Notes: a model not told the origin generated them from the letters alone. A stretch of DNA of 64,000 nt from Stagnihabitans tardus (GCF_009925085.1 NZ_JAABNR010000006.1:1-64000); one strand, 5' to 3'; shown: positions 43,052 through 51,852, numbered from the stretch's first letter. Made by a program: numbers and translations.

Positions 43052-43579
43052 TCAAAAGACGTTCGATTGCGCCACCGAGTCCTTCTTCACCACCAGGGTC
43101 CCGGCGATCATGTCATGCAGCCCCTGTTTGCGCTCGGTCCAGCCAACCATGAGAAAGCCGATGCCCAGGATCAGCGCCGAGGGGATCTTGGCGAAGTAGC
43201 GCCCCGTGGCGCGCCAGGGCGTCAGGCGCTGGCCGTTCAGATCGACGACGATCAGCCCAAGCGCCCGCTTGCCCACCGTTGCCTGCCAGGAGGACGCGGT
43301 CAGCAGGACATCGTACAGGATCGGAGCAATCATCGCGAGCAGCGTATACCCCAGCAAGAGCGGCCAATTTTCGATCAGCACCTGGAGCATGACCTCATCC
43401 TGAGAGGTCCCCGGCGCGATATTGGGCACGGTCATGAATCTCTCGATCGGAATGATGGCCCCCAGGACCATCTCGACGACCTTCTGGATGATGTTCAAGA
43501 TCACCCCGTCGATCAGCGCCGCCCCCACCCGCCGCCAAAACCCGCCATATTCCGCCGTGATCGTTCCCGAATAACTCAT
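43052..43579 (-). CDS. RDD-family membrane protein
   Basis: 175 residues from ATG 43579. Three or four hydrophobic segments and the RDD signature: GGFWRRVGAALIDGVILNII with the Arg and Asp, then SSWQATVGKRALGLIVVD and LHDMIAGTLVV. RDD proteins are small inner-membrane proteins of unclear, perhaps transport-related function. Longer frames extend to 43759 through a dispersed repeat and were rejected. The end reads KKDSVAQSNVF. Confidence 0.82.
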   Translation of the reverse strand: MSYSGTITAEYGGFWRRVGAALIDGVILNIIQKVVEMVLGAIIPIERFMTVPNIAPGTSQDEVMLQVLIENWPLLLGYTLLAMIAPILYDVLLTASSWQATVGKRALGLIVVDLNGQRLTPWRATGRYFAKIPSALILGIGFLMVGWTERKQGLHDMIAGTLVVKKDSVAQSNVF

Positions 43580-43677
43580 CGCAATCTCCTTTGGCCAAAA
43601 CTTGCCGCGCAAAGCCCCTGGCGCCAATCCCCCAAGAGTCACCGCCCCGCCCCTGTGGCAAGTCCGCGACACTTCCC

Positions 43678-43736
43678 CTTTCACCTTGGCACAAATATTC
43701 CACGGGGAGGTCCGGAGGGGTGTGAAACCCCTCCGG
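43678..43736 (-). repeat. Dispersed 24-nt box plus hairpin, 3' of rpsI
   Basis: Box CTTTCACC...CAAATATTCC at 43678-43701 and a CCGGAGGGG/CCCCTCCGG stem at 43712-43736, identical in sequence and loop to the hairpin after tsf. Confidence 0.7.
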
Positions 43737-43756
43737 GCTTTCCGCAAGGCCCAGCC

Positions 43757-43792
43757 CAAAAGAAAAGGGCCCGCCGCAGCGAGCCCTTTCCA
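43757..43792 (-). terminator. Rho-independent terminator of rplM-rpsI
   Basis: Minus strand: AAAGGGCTCGC pairs with the following GGCGGGCCCTTT, then CTTTT. It lies about 20 nt beyond the rpsI stop codon. Confidence 0.75.
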
Positions 43793-43807
43793 CGAAACCT
43801 GAGAAGC

Positions 43808-44290
43808 TTAGCGCTTCGAGAACTGGAAGGACCGACGCGCTTTGCGCTTGCCGTATTTCTTCCGTTCGACGACGCGCGAGTCGCGGGTCAGGAAGCCAGC
43901 GGCCTTCAGCGCGGGGCGCAAGCTGGGGTCGTAAAGCTGCAGCGCCTTGGACACGCCGTGCTTCACAGCACCGGCCTGGCCCGAGAGACCGCCGCCGACC
44001 ACGGTGGCCATGACGTCGAACTGACCTTCGACATTGGCGACGGTGAAGGCTTGCTTCAGGATCATTTGCAACACGGGACGGGCGAAATAGACCGCCAGTT
44101 CCTTGCCGTTGACGGTGACCTTGCCCGAGCCGGGCTTGACCCAGACGCGGGCGACCGCGTTCTTGCGCTTGCCGGTGGCATAGGCGCGGCCGAGCTTGTC
44201 ACGGACCGGGGTGCGGACGATGGCGGCCGGAGCCGAGGGCGCCGCGCCGACGGCCGACTTCAGATCGTCGAGAGACTTGATATCGGCCAT
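43808..44290 (-). CDS. rpsI: 30S ribosomal protein S9
   Basis: 160 residues. S9 signatures: [30 protein letters not shown] and [63 protein letters not shown], ending in the conserved KR that reaches the P-site tRNA. A 30-residue N-terminal extension ([23 protein letters not shown]) precedes the core. Follows rplM with 2 nt between stop and start. Confidence 0.97.
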   Translation of the reverse strand: MADIKSLDDLKSAVGAAPSAPAAIVRTPVRDKLGRAYATGKRKNAVARVWVKPGSGKVTVNGKELAVYFARPVLQMILKQAFTVANVEGQFDVMATVVGGGLSGQAGAVKHGVSKALQLYDPSLRPALKAAGFLTRDSRVVERKKYGKRKARRSFQFSKR

Positions 44291-44292
44291 GT

Positions 44293-44757
44293 TCAGGCGC
44301 TCCGGGTGTTCTTCGGGTTCATCGCCTTGACGTCGATGACCGCGGGGGCTTGGGCTTCATGCGGGTGAGCGGCGCCAGCGTAGACTCGCAGGTTCGTCAT
44401 CTGCTGACGGCCCAGCTTGTTGCGCGAGATCATGCGCTCGACCGCCTTTTCCACGACACGTTCGGGATGGGCGCCTTCGAGGATCTGCGAAGCGCTGCGC
44501 TCCTTGATCCCGCCGGGGTGGCCGGTGTGCCAGTAGTACTTTTTGTCCTGGCGCTTCTTGCCGGTCATCTGCACCTTGTCGGCGTTGATGATGATGACAT
44601 TGTCGCCCATATCCATGTGCGGCGTGTAGGACGGCTTGTTCTTGCCGCGCAGGATGGTCGCCGCGATCGAAGCCAAGCGGCCCAGGACGACGCCTTCAGC
44701 GTCGATCAGGACCCACTTCTTCTCGATATCCGCAGGCGTTGCGGTGAAGGTTTTCAT
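44293..44757 (-). CDS. rplM: 50S ribosomal protein L13
   Basis: 154 residues. [55 protein letters not shown] and the basic [29 protein letters not shown] are diagnostic for L13, an early assembly protein of the 50S subunit. First gene of rplM-rpsI. The upstream gap (44758-44909) contains an AT-rich stretch near 44845-44905 that probably holds the promoter; no single -35/-10 pair stands out. Confidence 0.97.
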   Translation of the reverse strand: MKTFTATPADIEKKWVLIDAEGVVLGRLASIAATILRGKNKPSYTPHMDMGDNVIIINADKVQMTGKKRQDKKYYWHTGHPGGIKERSASQILEGAHPERVVEKAVERMISRNKLGRQQMTNLRVYAGAAHPHEAQAPAVIDVKAMNPKNTRSA

Positions 44758-44909
44758 ATCGGAACCCGTGGTTGGTGAAAGCGGAACCGGGGTCCCGCCG
44801 GGGATGGGGGCTTATCACCGCAAAGCCGCAGCGCGTCAAGTGGGTGAAGACCTTCAAATATCGTTCTCTTTCAATGCCTTGACGATATAGGTATTAATTT
44901 ACCCCATGT

Positions 44910-45680
44910 TCAACGCAGTTTTGGCGGGCTTGAAGGGTCCATCCCCGGCGCCGGGCTGCTCCGGCCTTGAGCCGGAGCCTCGACCCGGGCGGGCCCTGCG
45001 AATCCCTGGCCCGCTTCGGCCATGCGGCGCAGGATCGGCGCATCGGGCATGACGAAGAAGACATCGAGGCTGGCGGCGTCCAGGCCCGAGAAGGCCAGAA
45101 CCTCGGTGACCGCGCGGGCGAAACCCTCTTCGCGCGCGGGCTCCAGCCCGGCCACGGCCAGGGCATGGCCCCGCGCGCCCGTGTCATATTCCACCGCCGC
45201 CAGCGCCGCGAGGCTGCCCGGCGGCAAAAGCCCCGCCAAGGCCCCCGCGAGGCCCCGGGTCAAGCCCGGGGCACCCATGGCCTTGATCCGCGCGCTGGCC
45301 TGTTCGGGCATGGCCTGGGAGAGCATATCGGCCAGCCAATCGACCGAGGCGGGCGGCAGGATCGTCTCCGACGCCGCCCCGGAGCCGAGGTTCAACCCCA
45401 GCCCCAGGCCCTGCCCGGCCAGTTGTGCGGCAATCACCCGTCCGGGCAGCGCCGCATAGGGCACGGGGTCGGCCGAGAGCGTCCCCAGCCGCTCTTCGCT
45501 GTCGAAGACCAGAAGCAGGGGGCCGGAGGAGAGGTCAAAACTGCGCGGCTTGATCGTGGCGCCTTCGGCCTCCTCCTCCAGCACGAGGAAAAGCTCCGCA
45601 TCGGCAAAGGCGCGCCAAAAGGCCAAAGCCTCGGCCTCGCCGCCGTCTTCCATTGCTTGATGGGCTGCATCCAGGGTCAT
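44910..45680 (-). CDS. SseB-family protein
   Basis: 256 residues from ATG 45680, preceded by GGAGG. The first half (ELFLVLEEEAEGATIKPRSFDLSSGPLLLVFDSEERLG) matches the SseB N-terminal domain; the second half (ARGHALAVAGLEPAREEGFARAVTEVLAFSGLDAASLDVFFVMPDAPIL) the C-terminal part. Function of these proteins is unclear. The peptide APGLTRGLAG is encoded by a palindromic element at 45252-45272 that appears inserted in frame, as in tatB. Divergent from the 50-residue membrane protein gene. Confidence 0.75.
   Translation of the reverse strand: MTLDAAHQAMEDGGEAEALAFWRAFADAELFLVLEEEAEGATIKPRSFDLSSGPLLLVFDSEERLGTLSADPVPYAALPGRVIAAQLAGQGLGLGLNLGSGAASETILPPASVDWLADMLSQAMPEQASARIKAMGAPGLTRGLAGALAGLLPPGSLAALAAVEYDTGARGHALAVAGLEPAREEGFARAVTEVLAFSGLDAASLDVFFVMPDAPILRRMAEAGQGFAGPARVEAPAQGRSSPAPGMDPSSPPKLR
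45252..45272. repeat. Palindromic element inside the SseB-like gene
   Basis: Perfect arms GCCCCGGG/CCCGGGGC around TCAAG; the loop is the complement of the loop in the tatB element at 25485-25505. Reads in frame as PGLTRGL. Confidence 0.65.
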
Positions 45681-45866
45681 CGCTTCCTCCAAATCGCTGC
45701 GCCGGTCTTGGGCAGAGACCCCGTCGGGGGCAAGAGAAAAATCTTCGGCGAAAATTATTTGCTGGGGCGCGGTGATTGGGCGGCTCGTTCCATGAAATCG
45801 CCGCGATCCCTTCAAAAAAAAACGAAATACAACGGCTTATGGCAGACAGGAAAAGGAGATTTTCAA

Positions 45867-46019
45867 ATGGGCGCTGCAATGTTGATGGGACTCGGATTGG
45901 CCTTGGCTTTCAAAGGCGGTCGCCTTTGGCTGGTCCTTGGCGGGACGGTTGCGATCCTCGGGCTGGCCCTGATGGCCCTCGACTTCATGGTCGGCGCCGT
46001 GAGCGCCGGCCTGATCTGA
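45867..46019 (+). CDS. 50-residue hydrophobic membrane protein
   Basis: ATG 45867 with a strong ribosome site AAAAGGAGA at 45851-45859. The product (MGAAMLMGLGLALAFKGGRL then WLVLGGTVAILGLALMALDF) is almost entirely two hydrophobic segments around a KGGR turn. No family recognised. It stands alone between the divergent SseB-like gene and the convergent moxR gene (14 nt from its stop). Upstream is an A9 run at about 45813. The ribosome site makes it credible despite its size. Confidence 0.65.
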   Translation: MGAAMLMGLGLALAFKGGRLWLVLGGTVAILGLALMALDFMVGAVSAGLI

Positions 46020-46033
46020 GCCGCGCGGGCGGC

Positions 46034-46879
46034 CTACCGCTCCCGCCGCGCCAGAAAAGCCAGCTTCTCGAAAAGCTGCACATCCTGTTCGTTCTTCAAA
46101 AGCGCCCCATGCAGCCTGGGCAGGTTGCTCTTGGCGTCGCGCTTCAGGTCCTCCGGCCCCAGGTCCTCGGCGAGAAGCAGCTTCAGGCAGTCCAGCACCT
46201 CCGAGGTCGAGGGTTTCTTCTTCAGCCCCGGCGTCTCGCGGATCTCGAAGAACTGCGCGAGGGCGGCCGACAGAAGGGCCTCCTTGATGCCGGGGAAATG
46301 CATGCGGGTGATGGCGGCGAGGTCCTCGGGGGAGGGAAAGCGGATGAAGTGGAAGAAGCAGCGGCGCAGGAAGGCGTCGGGAAGCTCTTTCTCGTTGTTC
46401 GAGGTGATGATGACCAGGGGGCGATGGGTGGCGCGGATCGTCTCTCCGGTCTCGTAGACATGGAACTCCATCCGGTCGAGCTCTTGCAGAAGGTCATTGG
46501 GAAATTCCAGGTCGGCCTTGTCGATCTCGTCGATCAAGAGGACCACCCGCGAGGGCGCGGTGAAGGCCTGCCAGAGCTTGCCGGGGCGGATGTAGTTGGC
46601 CACATCATGCACCCGCGCCTCGCCCAGTTGGCCATCGCGCAAGCGCCCCACCGCGTCATAGTCGTACAAGCCCTGCGCCGCCTTGGTCGTGGATTTGACA
46701 TGCCATTCCACCAGCTCCATCCCCAAGGAGCCCGCCACCTGCCGCGCAAGCTCGGTCTTGCCGGTGCCCGGTTCGCCCTTGACCAGAAGCGGCCGGCCCA
46801 GGGTCAGGGCCGCATTGACCGCCAAGGCGAGTTCAGGGGCGGCCAGGTAACCTGCGGTTGAGGCGAATTTTCCCGACAT
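46034..46879 (-). CDS. MoxR-type AAA+ ATPase
   Basis: 281 residues from ATG 46879 (AGGGAA upstream). Walker A LLVKGEPGTGKTELARQVA (about 34-52), Walker B VVLLIDEIDKADLEF, sensor 1 PLVIITSNNEKELPDAFLRRCFFHFIRFP. MoxR ATPases work with VWA-domain proteins in assembling or activating target complexes. A CoxE-like VWA protein is encoded 4 kb away at 50683-51852 and could be its partner, although the two are not in one operon. Divergent from dksA. Confidence 0.88.
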   Translation of the reverse strand: MSGKFASTAGYLAAPELALAVNAALTLGRPLLVKGEPGTGKTELARQVAGSLGMELVEWHVKSTTKAAQGLYDYDAVGRLRDGQLGEARVHDVANYIRPGKLWQAFTAPSRVVLLIDEIDKADLEFPNDLLQELDRMEFHVYETGETIRATHRPLVIITSNNEKELPDAFLRRCFFHFIRFPSPEDLAAITRMHFPGIKEALLSAALAQFFEIRETPGLKKKPSTSEVLDCLKLLLAEDLGPEDLKRDAKSNLPRLHGALLKNEQDVQLFEKLAFLARRER

Positions 46880-47033
46880 ATCAATTCCCTGCGCGATTGT
46901 TGCCCGCTCAAGGTTAACCATGGGTTGAAATCTGCGCAACGGCTAGTGACATTCCCCGGCCCTTGGGGTAATCGGGCCCCAATCCGTCGGTGCATCCCTC
47001 AGGAGGGCTCCGACCGGGAGAAGGAGAGACGCG

Positions 47034-47456
47034 ATGAAAGCCGAAATCTTCCTGCCAGAGGATTATCGCCCGGCCGAGGACGAGCCCTTCATGAACGACC
47101 GGCAGCTGGAATATTTCCGCCGCAAGCTGGTCGGGTGGAAACAGGACCTCTTGGACCAAAGCGCCGAGACGATCGACAACCTGCAGGACTCGGCGCGCTC
47201 GGTGCCCGATCTGGCGGACCGGGCCTCCGAAGAGACCGACCGCGCGCTGGAGCTGCGGACGCGGGATCGGCAGCGCAAGCTGGTCAACAAGATCGACGCG
47301 GCGCTGCGGCGGATCGAGAATGGCGAATACGGCTATTGCGAGGTCTCGGGGGAACCCATCAGCCTGAAGCGGCTCGATGCGCGCCCGATTGCCACCATGA
47401 CGCTGGAGGCGCAGGAAAAGCACGAACGCCGCGAAAAGGTCCACCGCGACGACTGA
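47034..47456 (+). CDS. dksA: DksA-type RNA polymerase regulator lacking the zinc cysteines
   Basis: 140 residues. Coiled-coil domain with the tip motif DLADRA (DxxDxA) that reaches the polymerase active site through the secondary channel, then the globular part YGYCEVSGEPISLKRLDARPIATMTLEAQEKHERREKV. Of the four zinc-binding Cys of E. coli DksA only the first remains; the others are Ser, Thr and Ala. Such one-Cys or no-Cys forms are known (Rhodobacter sphaeroides and Pseudomonas DksA2) and keep activity, so it probably mediates the ppGpp-linked stringent response. ATG preceded by AAGGAGAG. Followed by a tandem-hairpin 3' region. Confidence 0.9.
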   Translation: MKAEIFLPEDYRPAEDEPFMNDRQLEYFRRKLVGWKQDLLDQSAETIDNLQDSARSVPDLADRASEETDRALELRTRDRQRKLVNKIDAALRRIENGEYGYCEVSGEPISLKRLDARPIATMTLEAQEKHERREKVHRDD

Positions 47457-47576
47457 AAGCGACGGAACAGCGCCGGGCCCCAGGGTCCGGCGTTTTCCTT
47501 TGGGGGGGCTGGGGCGGGTTTCAACCTTCCACTCCCTGCGGATGGCTTGGCCCGCAGGGCTGGTGCCGCACCCGCC

Positions 47577-47703
47577 CGAAGCGCGGGGGGGGCACACTCC
47601 CGCACCCAAGCGAAGAGCGGGGGTTTCACACCCCCGCACCCACACGAAGAGCGGGGGTTTCACACCCCCGCACCCCCGTGGGATATTTGAGCCAATGTGA
47701 AAG
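47577..47703 (+). repeat. Three 34-bp hairpin repeats plus dispersed box, 3' of dksA
   Basis: Three tandem units of 34 bp (47577-47610 degenerate, 47611-47644, 47645-47678). The last two each hold a GCGGGGG-TTTCACA-CCCCCGC hairpin (47617-47637 and 47651-47671). The dispersed box GGGATATTTGAGCC...GAAAG follows at 47680-47703. Candidate multi-hairpin terminator or processing region. Confidence 0.7.
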
Positions 47704-47774
47704 GGAAGACCGCGGCAGGGGCCGGGGTCTTTCGGGCAAGCTGGCGCTGCGGTGCGCGTCGAGGAGAGGGCGGG

Positions 47775-48974
47775 ATGGGGCAGCTTTCGGGGCGGAAGGT
47801 GACGGTTCTGGGGGCCGGGGTGGCGGGGCTCTCGGTGGCGCTGGCGCTGGCGCGGCGGGGGGCGCTGGTCACCGTGCTGGAACAGGCCGAGGCGATCCGC
47901 GAGGTGGGGGCGGGCTTGCAGGTCTCGCCCAATGGGGCGGGGGTCTTGCAGGGGCTCGGGCTTGGGGCGGCCCTGGAGGCGGTGACCTCTCGGGGCGCTG
48001 CGGTGGAGTTGTGGGACGGGCTGGCGGAGAGCCGCCTCGTGCGGATGGCGGTGGGCGCCATCGACCCGGGCCGTGGCTGGCACTTCCTGCACCGCGCCGA
48101 CCTGATCGAGATCCTGCGGGTGGGGGCCCTGGCGGCGGGGGTGGAGGTCAGGCTCTGGCACCGGGCGGCCTCGGTCAACCTCTCGGGCGCGCGGCCCGGG
48201 CTCGTCCTGGACCAGGGCCATGAGGAGGCCGATATCCTCATCGGCGCCGATGGGCTCCATTCGGTCACGCGGGCGGCGCTGAACGGGGCGGCGCGGCCTT
48301 TCTTCACCGGCCAGGCGGCCTGGCGGGCGGTGATCCCGGGCGATGGCGGCGACCGGGCGGAGGTTCACCTGGGCCCCGGGCGGCACCTGGTCAGCTATCC
48401 CCTGCGCGGCGGCCTCTTGCGCAACATCGTGGCGGTCGAGGAACGCGGCACCTGGGTCGAGGAGAGCTGGTCGCTGCGTGCCGATCCGCTGGAGCTGCGC
48501 CTGGCCTTTGCCGACTTCGGGCCCAGGGTGCGCGGCTGGTTGGACCGGGTCGAGGAGACCCACCTTTGGGGCCTCTTCCGCCATCCGGTGGCCGAGGTCT
48601 GGCAGCGGCGCATGGCCGGGGGCGGGGTGGCGATCCTCGGCGATGCGGCCCATCCGACCCTGCCCTTCCTCGCCCAGGGCGCCTGCATGGCGCTGGAGGA
48701 TGCCTGGGTGCTGGCCGAGGCCCTGGATGCCCAGGGGCTGGAGGGGCTTGGGGCCTACCAGGAAGGCCGCGCGGCGCGCTGTCGGCGCATCGTTCAGGCC
48801 GCCAATACCAATGCGAAGCTCTGGCACCTGCGGGGGCCCCAGCGTGCCGTGGCGCATCTGGGGCTTCGGGCGATCGGGGCACTGGCGCCAGGGGCGCTTC
48901 TGGGGCGGTTCGACTGGCTTTACCGGGAGGATGTCACGACGGGCGCCGGGAAAGGTGCGGGGAATGGTGCGTGA
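47775..48974 (+). CDS. FAD-dependent monooxygenase, salicylate-hydroxylase-like
   Basis: 399 residues from ATG 47775 (GAGGAGAGGG upstream). N-terminal Rossmann motif VTVLGAGVAGLSVALALARRGALVTVLEQ, the DG motif ILIGADGLHSVTR, and the second FAD motif VAILGDAAHPTLPFLAQGACMALEDAW place it in the class A flavoprotein hydroxylases (PHBH fold). These use NAD(P)H and O2 to hydroxylate aromatic or similar substrates; no aromatic-degradation genes are nearby, so the substrate is open. The stop codon lies within a TGCGTGA/TCACGCA palindrome. Confidence 0.85.
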   Translation: MGQLSGRKVTVLGAGVAGLSVALALARRGALVTVLEQAEAIREVGAGLQVSPNGAGVLQGLGLGAALEAVTSRGAAVELWDGLAESRLVRMAVGAIDPGRGWHFLHRADLIEILRVGALAAGVEVRLWHRAASVNLSGARPGLVLDQGHEEADILIGADGLHSVTRAALNGAARPFFTGQAAWRAVIPGDGGDRAEVHLGPGRHLVSYPLRGGLLRNIVAVEERGTWVEESWSLRADPLELRLAFADFGPRVRGWLDRVEETHLWGLFRHPVAEVWQRRMAGGGVAILGDAAHPTLPFLAQGACMALEDAWVLAEALDAQGLEGLGAYQEGRAARCRRIVQAANTNAKLWHLRGPQRAVAHLGLRAIGALAPGALLGRFDWLYREDVTTGAGKGAGNGA

Positions 48975-49023
48975 AATCACGCAGCCTACGGGCGCCGGAT
49001 GGTAGGGTGCGTGATTTCACGCA
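48968..49023. repeat. Two TGCGTGA-type palindromes
   Basis: 48968-48983 and 49008-49023 are 16-nt palindromes with 7-bp arms (TGCGTGA/TCACGCA); their centres are reverse complements (AA and TT), so together they also form a larger inverted repeat. The first covers the stop codon of the monooxygenase gene. Confidence 0.6.
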
Positions 49024-49118
49024 GCATGACGCGACTGAAAATCCCGGTTCCGTCCCGGCTTTGCCTTGATCTTGCCATGGCTTGGCGGTCAAATCCCAAG
49101 ACAGTCCCGGAGGTCCGG

Positions 49119-50495
49119 GTGGGGGTGTTCATGCGGTTCGGTCTGGTTCTGGCCTGTCTTTCTGTTGCGGCCTGCGCCTCGGGCAACGTGACCAAAAGCG
49201 CCAGTGACCCGGGCGGGCTCGACCTTTCAGGCCCCGTGCTGCAATTCCCCGCCACCGATCCCATCCCTGTCTCCCGCGCCAACCAGGACCTCGCCCGCGA
49301 CTTCCTCGACCTGGAGTTCCAGCTGGAATCCGGCCTTGCCCTGCCCGTCCTGACCCGCTTCCAGGGCCCCATCGCCCTGACCATGGAGGGCGCCGTTCCG
49401 CCCACCGCAAGGGCCGAGACCGAGGCGCTGATGGCGCGGCTCCGGGCCGAGGCGGGATTGCAGATCGACTGGGGCACCGGGGCTGCGGCCAATGTCATCA
49501 CCTTGTCGTTCCAGCCCTCCAGCCGCCTGCGCCGGATGGAGCCCACGGCGGCCTGTTTCGTCGTTCCCAATGTCGCTGGGCTGGCCGATTGGACGGGGCG
49601 GCGCGGCAGCACGGCGCTGGACTGGGGGCGGATGTCCGAACGGCATGCGGCCACGCTTTTCCTGCCGCAGGATGCCGCGCCGCAAGAGCTGCGCGACTGC
49701 CTGCACGAGGAAATGGCCCAGGCGCTGGGACCGGTCAACGACCTCTACCGCCTGCCCGATTCTGTCTTCAACGACGACAATTTCCAATCCGTCCTGACCG
49801 AGTTCGACATGCTGATGCTGCGGCTGCATTATGCGCCCGAACTCTCCAACGGCATGGGCGCGGCGCAGGTGGCGGCCCTTCTCCCCGGGCTTCTGGCGCG
49901 GGAGAACCCGCGCGGCGAGGTGCGGGGGGCTGCGGGTGATGGGGGGCCGACGCCGCGTGTCTGGATCGACAGCGTGGCGCAAGCCATGTCGGCCTCGACC
50001 CCCAAAGCCGCGCGGATCGCTGCGGCCGAGCGCGTCCTCTCCCTGGCGCTGGAGGCAGGTTGGCAGGACAACCGCGCGGGCTTTGCCTGGTTCCTGCGCG
50101 GCCGCGTCCTCGCCCCCAGCGACCCCGCCGCCGCGCGTGACGCCTATGCCCAGGCCGCGCGGATCTACGAGACCCTGCCCGATGGCGGGGTGCACCTGGC
50201 CCATGCGCTGATGCAGCTCGCGGCGCTCGACCTCGCGCGCGGGGATATCGCGGGGGCCGGCGCCGGGGTGGACCGGGGCCTGCCGCTCGCTCACCGCGCC
50301 CAGAATGCCGCGCTGATCGCCACCTTCCAGATGATCAAGGCCGAGATCCTGATGGCCCAGGGCCAGGCCCAGGCGGCCGAGGGCTTGCGTCTCGACACTC
50401 TGCCCGCTGCAAGGTATGGCTTCGGTTCAAGCGCGAAGATCCGCGCAAGGGCCGCCGAGATCGCCGCAATCGCGAGGCTGGCCCCGGCAGGCTGA
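49119..50495 (+). CDS. DUF2927-family lipoprotein
   Basis: 458 residues from GTG 49119 with GGAGG 5 nt upstream; ATG 49131 is the next choice. Lipoprotein signal (MRFGLVLACLSVAACASG, lipobox SVAAC). The domain RANQDLARDFLDLEFQLESGLALPVLTRFQGPIAL through LHEEMAQALGPVNDLYRLPDSVFNDDN is DUF2927, which resembles metalloprotease-like secreted domains with HEE. The C-terminal 170 residues are helical repeats, TPR-like (AARDAYAQAARIYETLPDGGVHLAHALMQLAALDLARGD). Surface role not known. Followed closely by a small membrane protein gene. Confidence 0.8.
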   Translation: MGVFMRFGLVLACLSVAACASGNVTKSASDPGGLDLSGPVLQFPATDPIPVSRANQDLARDFLDLEFQLESGLALPVLTRFQGPIALTMEGAVPPTARAETEALMARLRAEAGLQIDWGTGAAANVITLSFQPSSRLRRMEPTAACFVVPNVAGLADWTGRRGSTALDWGRMSERHAATLFLPQDAAPQELRDCLHEEMAQALGPVNDLYRLPDSVFNDDNFQSVLTEFDMLMLRLHYAPELSNGMGAAQVAALLPGLLARENPRGEVRGAAGDGGPTPRVWIDSVAQAMSASTPKAARIAAAERVLSLALEAGWQDNRAGFAWFLRGRVLAPSDPAAARDAYAQAARIYETLPDGGVHLAHALMQLAALDLARGDIAGAGAGVDRGLPLAHRAQNAALIATFQMIKAEILMAQGQAQAAEGLRLDTLPAARYGFGSSAKIRARAAEIAAIARLAPAG

Positions 50496-50516
50496 TGGCG
50501 GCGGAGGGGCTTTCAC

Positions 50517-50681
50517 ATGATGTGGCTGGTCATTGCCGGAGCGGCGGCGGCAGGCGCGTTTTTCGCCCGCAAGAAGGGCGGGCGCGGCGTCGACATGGCG
50601 CAATATGCCGCCGTCTGGGGCATCTGCGCGGCCCTGGCCTCGCTGGTCGTCGTCGTCTTCGTCTCGCGGCTTCTGAACTAG
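50517..50681 (+). CDS. 54-residue two-helix membrane protein
   Basis: ATG 50517 with GGAGG at 50503-50507. The product starts MMWLVIAGAAAAGAFFARKK, has a short polar middle (GGRGVDMAQYAAVWG) and a second hydrophobic segment (ICAALASLVVVVFVSRLLN). It sits between the DUF2927 gene (21 nt) and the VWA gene, whose ATG begins 1 nt after its stop, so it is probably part of that transcript. No family recognised. Confidence 0.7.
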   Translation: MMWLVIAGAAAAGAFFARKKGGRGVDMAQYAAVWGICAALASLVVVVFVSRLLN

Positions 50682-50682
50682 G

Positions 50683-51852
50683 ATGTTCCGGCCTTTTTTC
50701 CTGAACCTCAGGAAGCAAGGCCTGCCCGTCGGCCTGACGGATTACCTGTCCTTTCTGGGCGTCTTGCAGGCGGGGCTTGCCACCAATGACCCGGAGGGCT
50801 TCTACCACCTGGCCCGCATGAGCCTGGTGAAGGACGAGGCTTTGTTCGACCGCTTCGACCGCGCCTTTGCGGAAAGCTTCGCGGGGCTCGACGCCCTGCC
50901 CGATGCCGAGGTCCTCGCCGCCCTGGACATCCCCCGCGACTGGCTGGAGGCGGCCCTGGCGCGGCAGTTCACCGAGAAAGAGCGTGCGGCGGTTCAGGCC
51001 CTGGGTGGCCTCGACAAGCTGATGGAGACCCTGCGCCAGCGCCTGGCCGAGCAGAAGGGCCGCCACGAGGGGGGCTCGAAATGGGTGGGGACGGGGGGGA
51101 CATCGCCCTTTGGACACTCTGGCTACAACCCCGAGGGGGTGCGGATCGGCGGGCCGGGCGGTCAGGGTCGCGCCGTCAAGGTCTGGGAGCGGCGCGAGTT
51201 CCGCGATCTGGATGCCGATGCCGAGCTGGCCCCGCGCAGCCTGAAGCTCGCGCTCCGCAGCCTGCGCCGTTGGGCGCGGGAGGGGGAGAAGCGCTTCGAC
51301 CTCGAGGCCACGATCGCCGCCACCGCCCGGCAGGGCTGGCTCGATGTGCAAGAGCGGCCGGAGAAGCGCAACGGGGTCAAGGTCCTTCTGTTCCTCGACA
51401 TCGGGGGTTCGATGGATGGCCATGTCCTGCAGACAAGGGCTCTGTTTGGGGCCGCCCAGGCCGAGTTTCACCGCATGACGGTCTTCTACTTCCACAACTG
51501 CCTTTACGAGACGCTCTGGACCGATGCGACCCGCCGCGCCTCGGTGCCGACGCTGGATGTGCTGCGCCGCTTCGGCCCCGACCACCGCGCGATCTTCGTG
51601 GGCGATGCGGCGATGAGCCCCTATGAGATCGAGGCCAGGGGTGGCAGCGTCGAGCACTGGAACCCCGAGCCCGGCCGCGCCTGGCTGATGCGGGCGCGCG
51701 TGGCCTGGCCAAAGTCGCTCTGGATCAACCCCACGCCTGAGCCCGGCTGGCGCTATGCACAATCCACCGCGATGATCGGCGACATCTTCGACGGAAAGAT
51801 GGTGCCCCTGACGTTGAATGGGTTGACCTTGGGCCTGAAGGAGATCCGATGA
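50683..51852 (+). CDS. CoxE-like VWA domain protein
   Basis: 389 residues. The N-terminal half is helical (FFLNLRKQGLPVGLTDYLSFLGVLQAGL); the C-terminal half is a VWA fold with the MIDAS-like VLLFLDIGGSMDGHV, in which the usual DxSxS is DxGxS, as in CoxE-type proteins. FVGDAAMSPYEIEARGG and WPKSLWINPTP complete the family pattern. Such proteins partner with MoxR ATPases; a moxR gene lies at 46034-46879. The stop overlaps the next gene by 4 nt (ATGA). Confidence 0.85.
   Translation: MFRPFFLNLRKQGLPVGLTDYLSFLGVLQAGLATNDPEGFYHLARMSLVKDEALFDRFDRAFAESFAGLDALPDAEVLAALDIPRDWLEAALARQFTEKERAAVQALGGLDKLMETLRQRLAEQKGRHEGGSKWVGTGGTSPFGHSGYNPEGVRIGGPGGQGRAVKVWERREFRDLDADAELAPRSLKLALRSLRRWAREGEKRFDLEATIAATARQGWLDVQERPEKRNGVKVLLFLDIGGSMDGHVLQTRALFGAAQAEFHRMTVFYFHNCLYETLWTDATRRASVPTLDVLRRFGPDHRAIFVGDAAMSPYEIEARGGSVEHWNPEPGRAWLMRARVAWPKSLWINPTPEPGWRYAQSTAMIGDIFDGKMVPLTLNGLTLGLKEIR

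Noticed and set aside
44758-44909. Defined promoter for rplM-rpsI
   Set aside because: The region is AT-rich but several -35/-10 pairs are equally weak on both strands.
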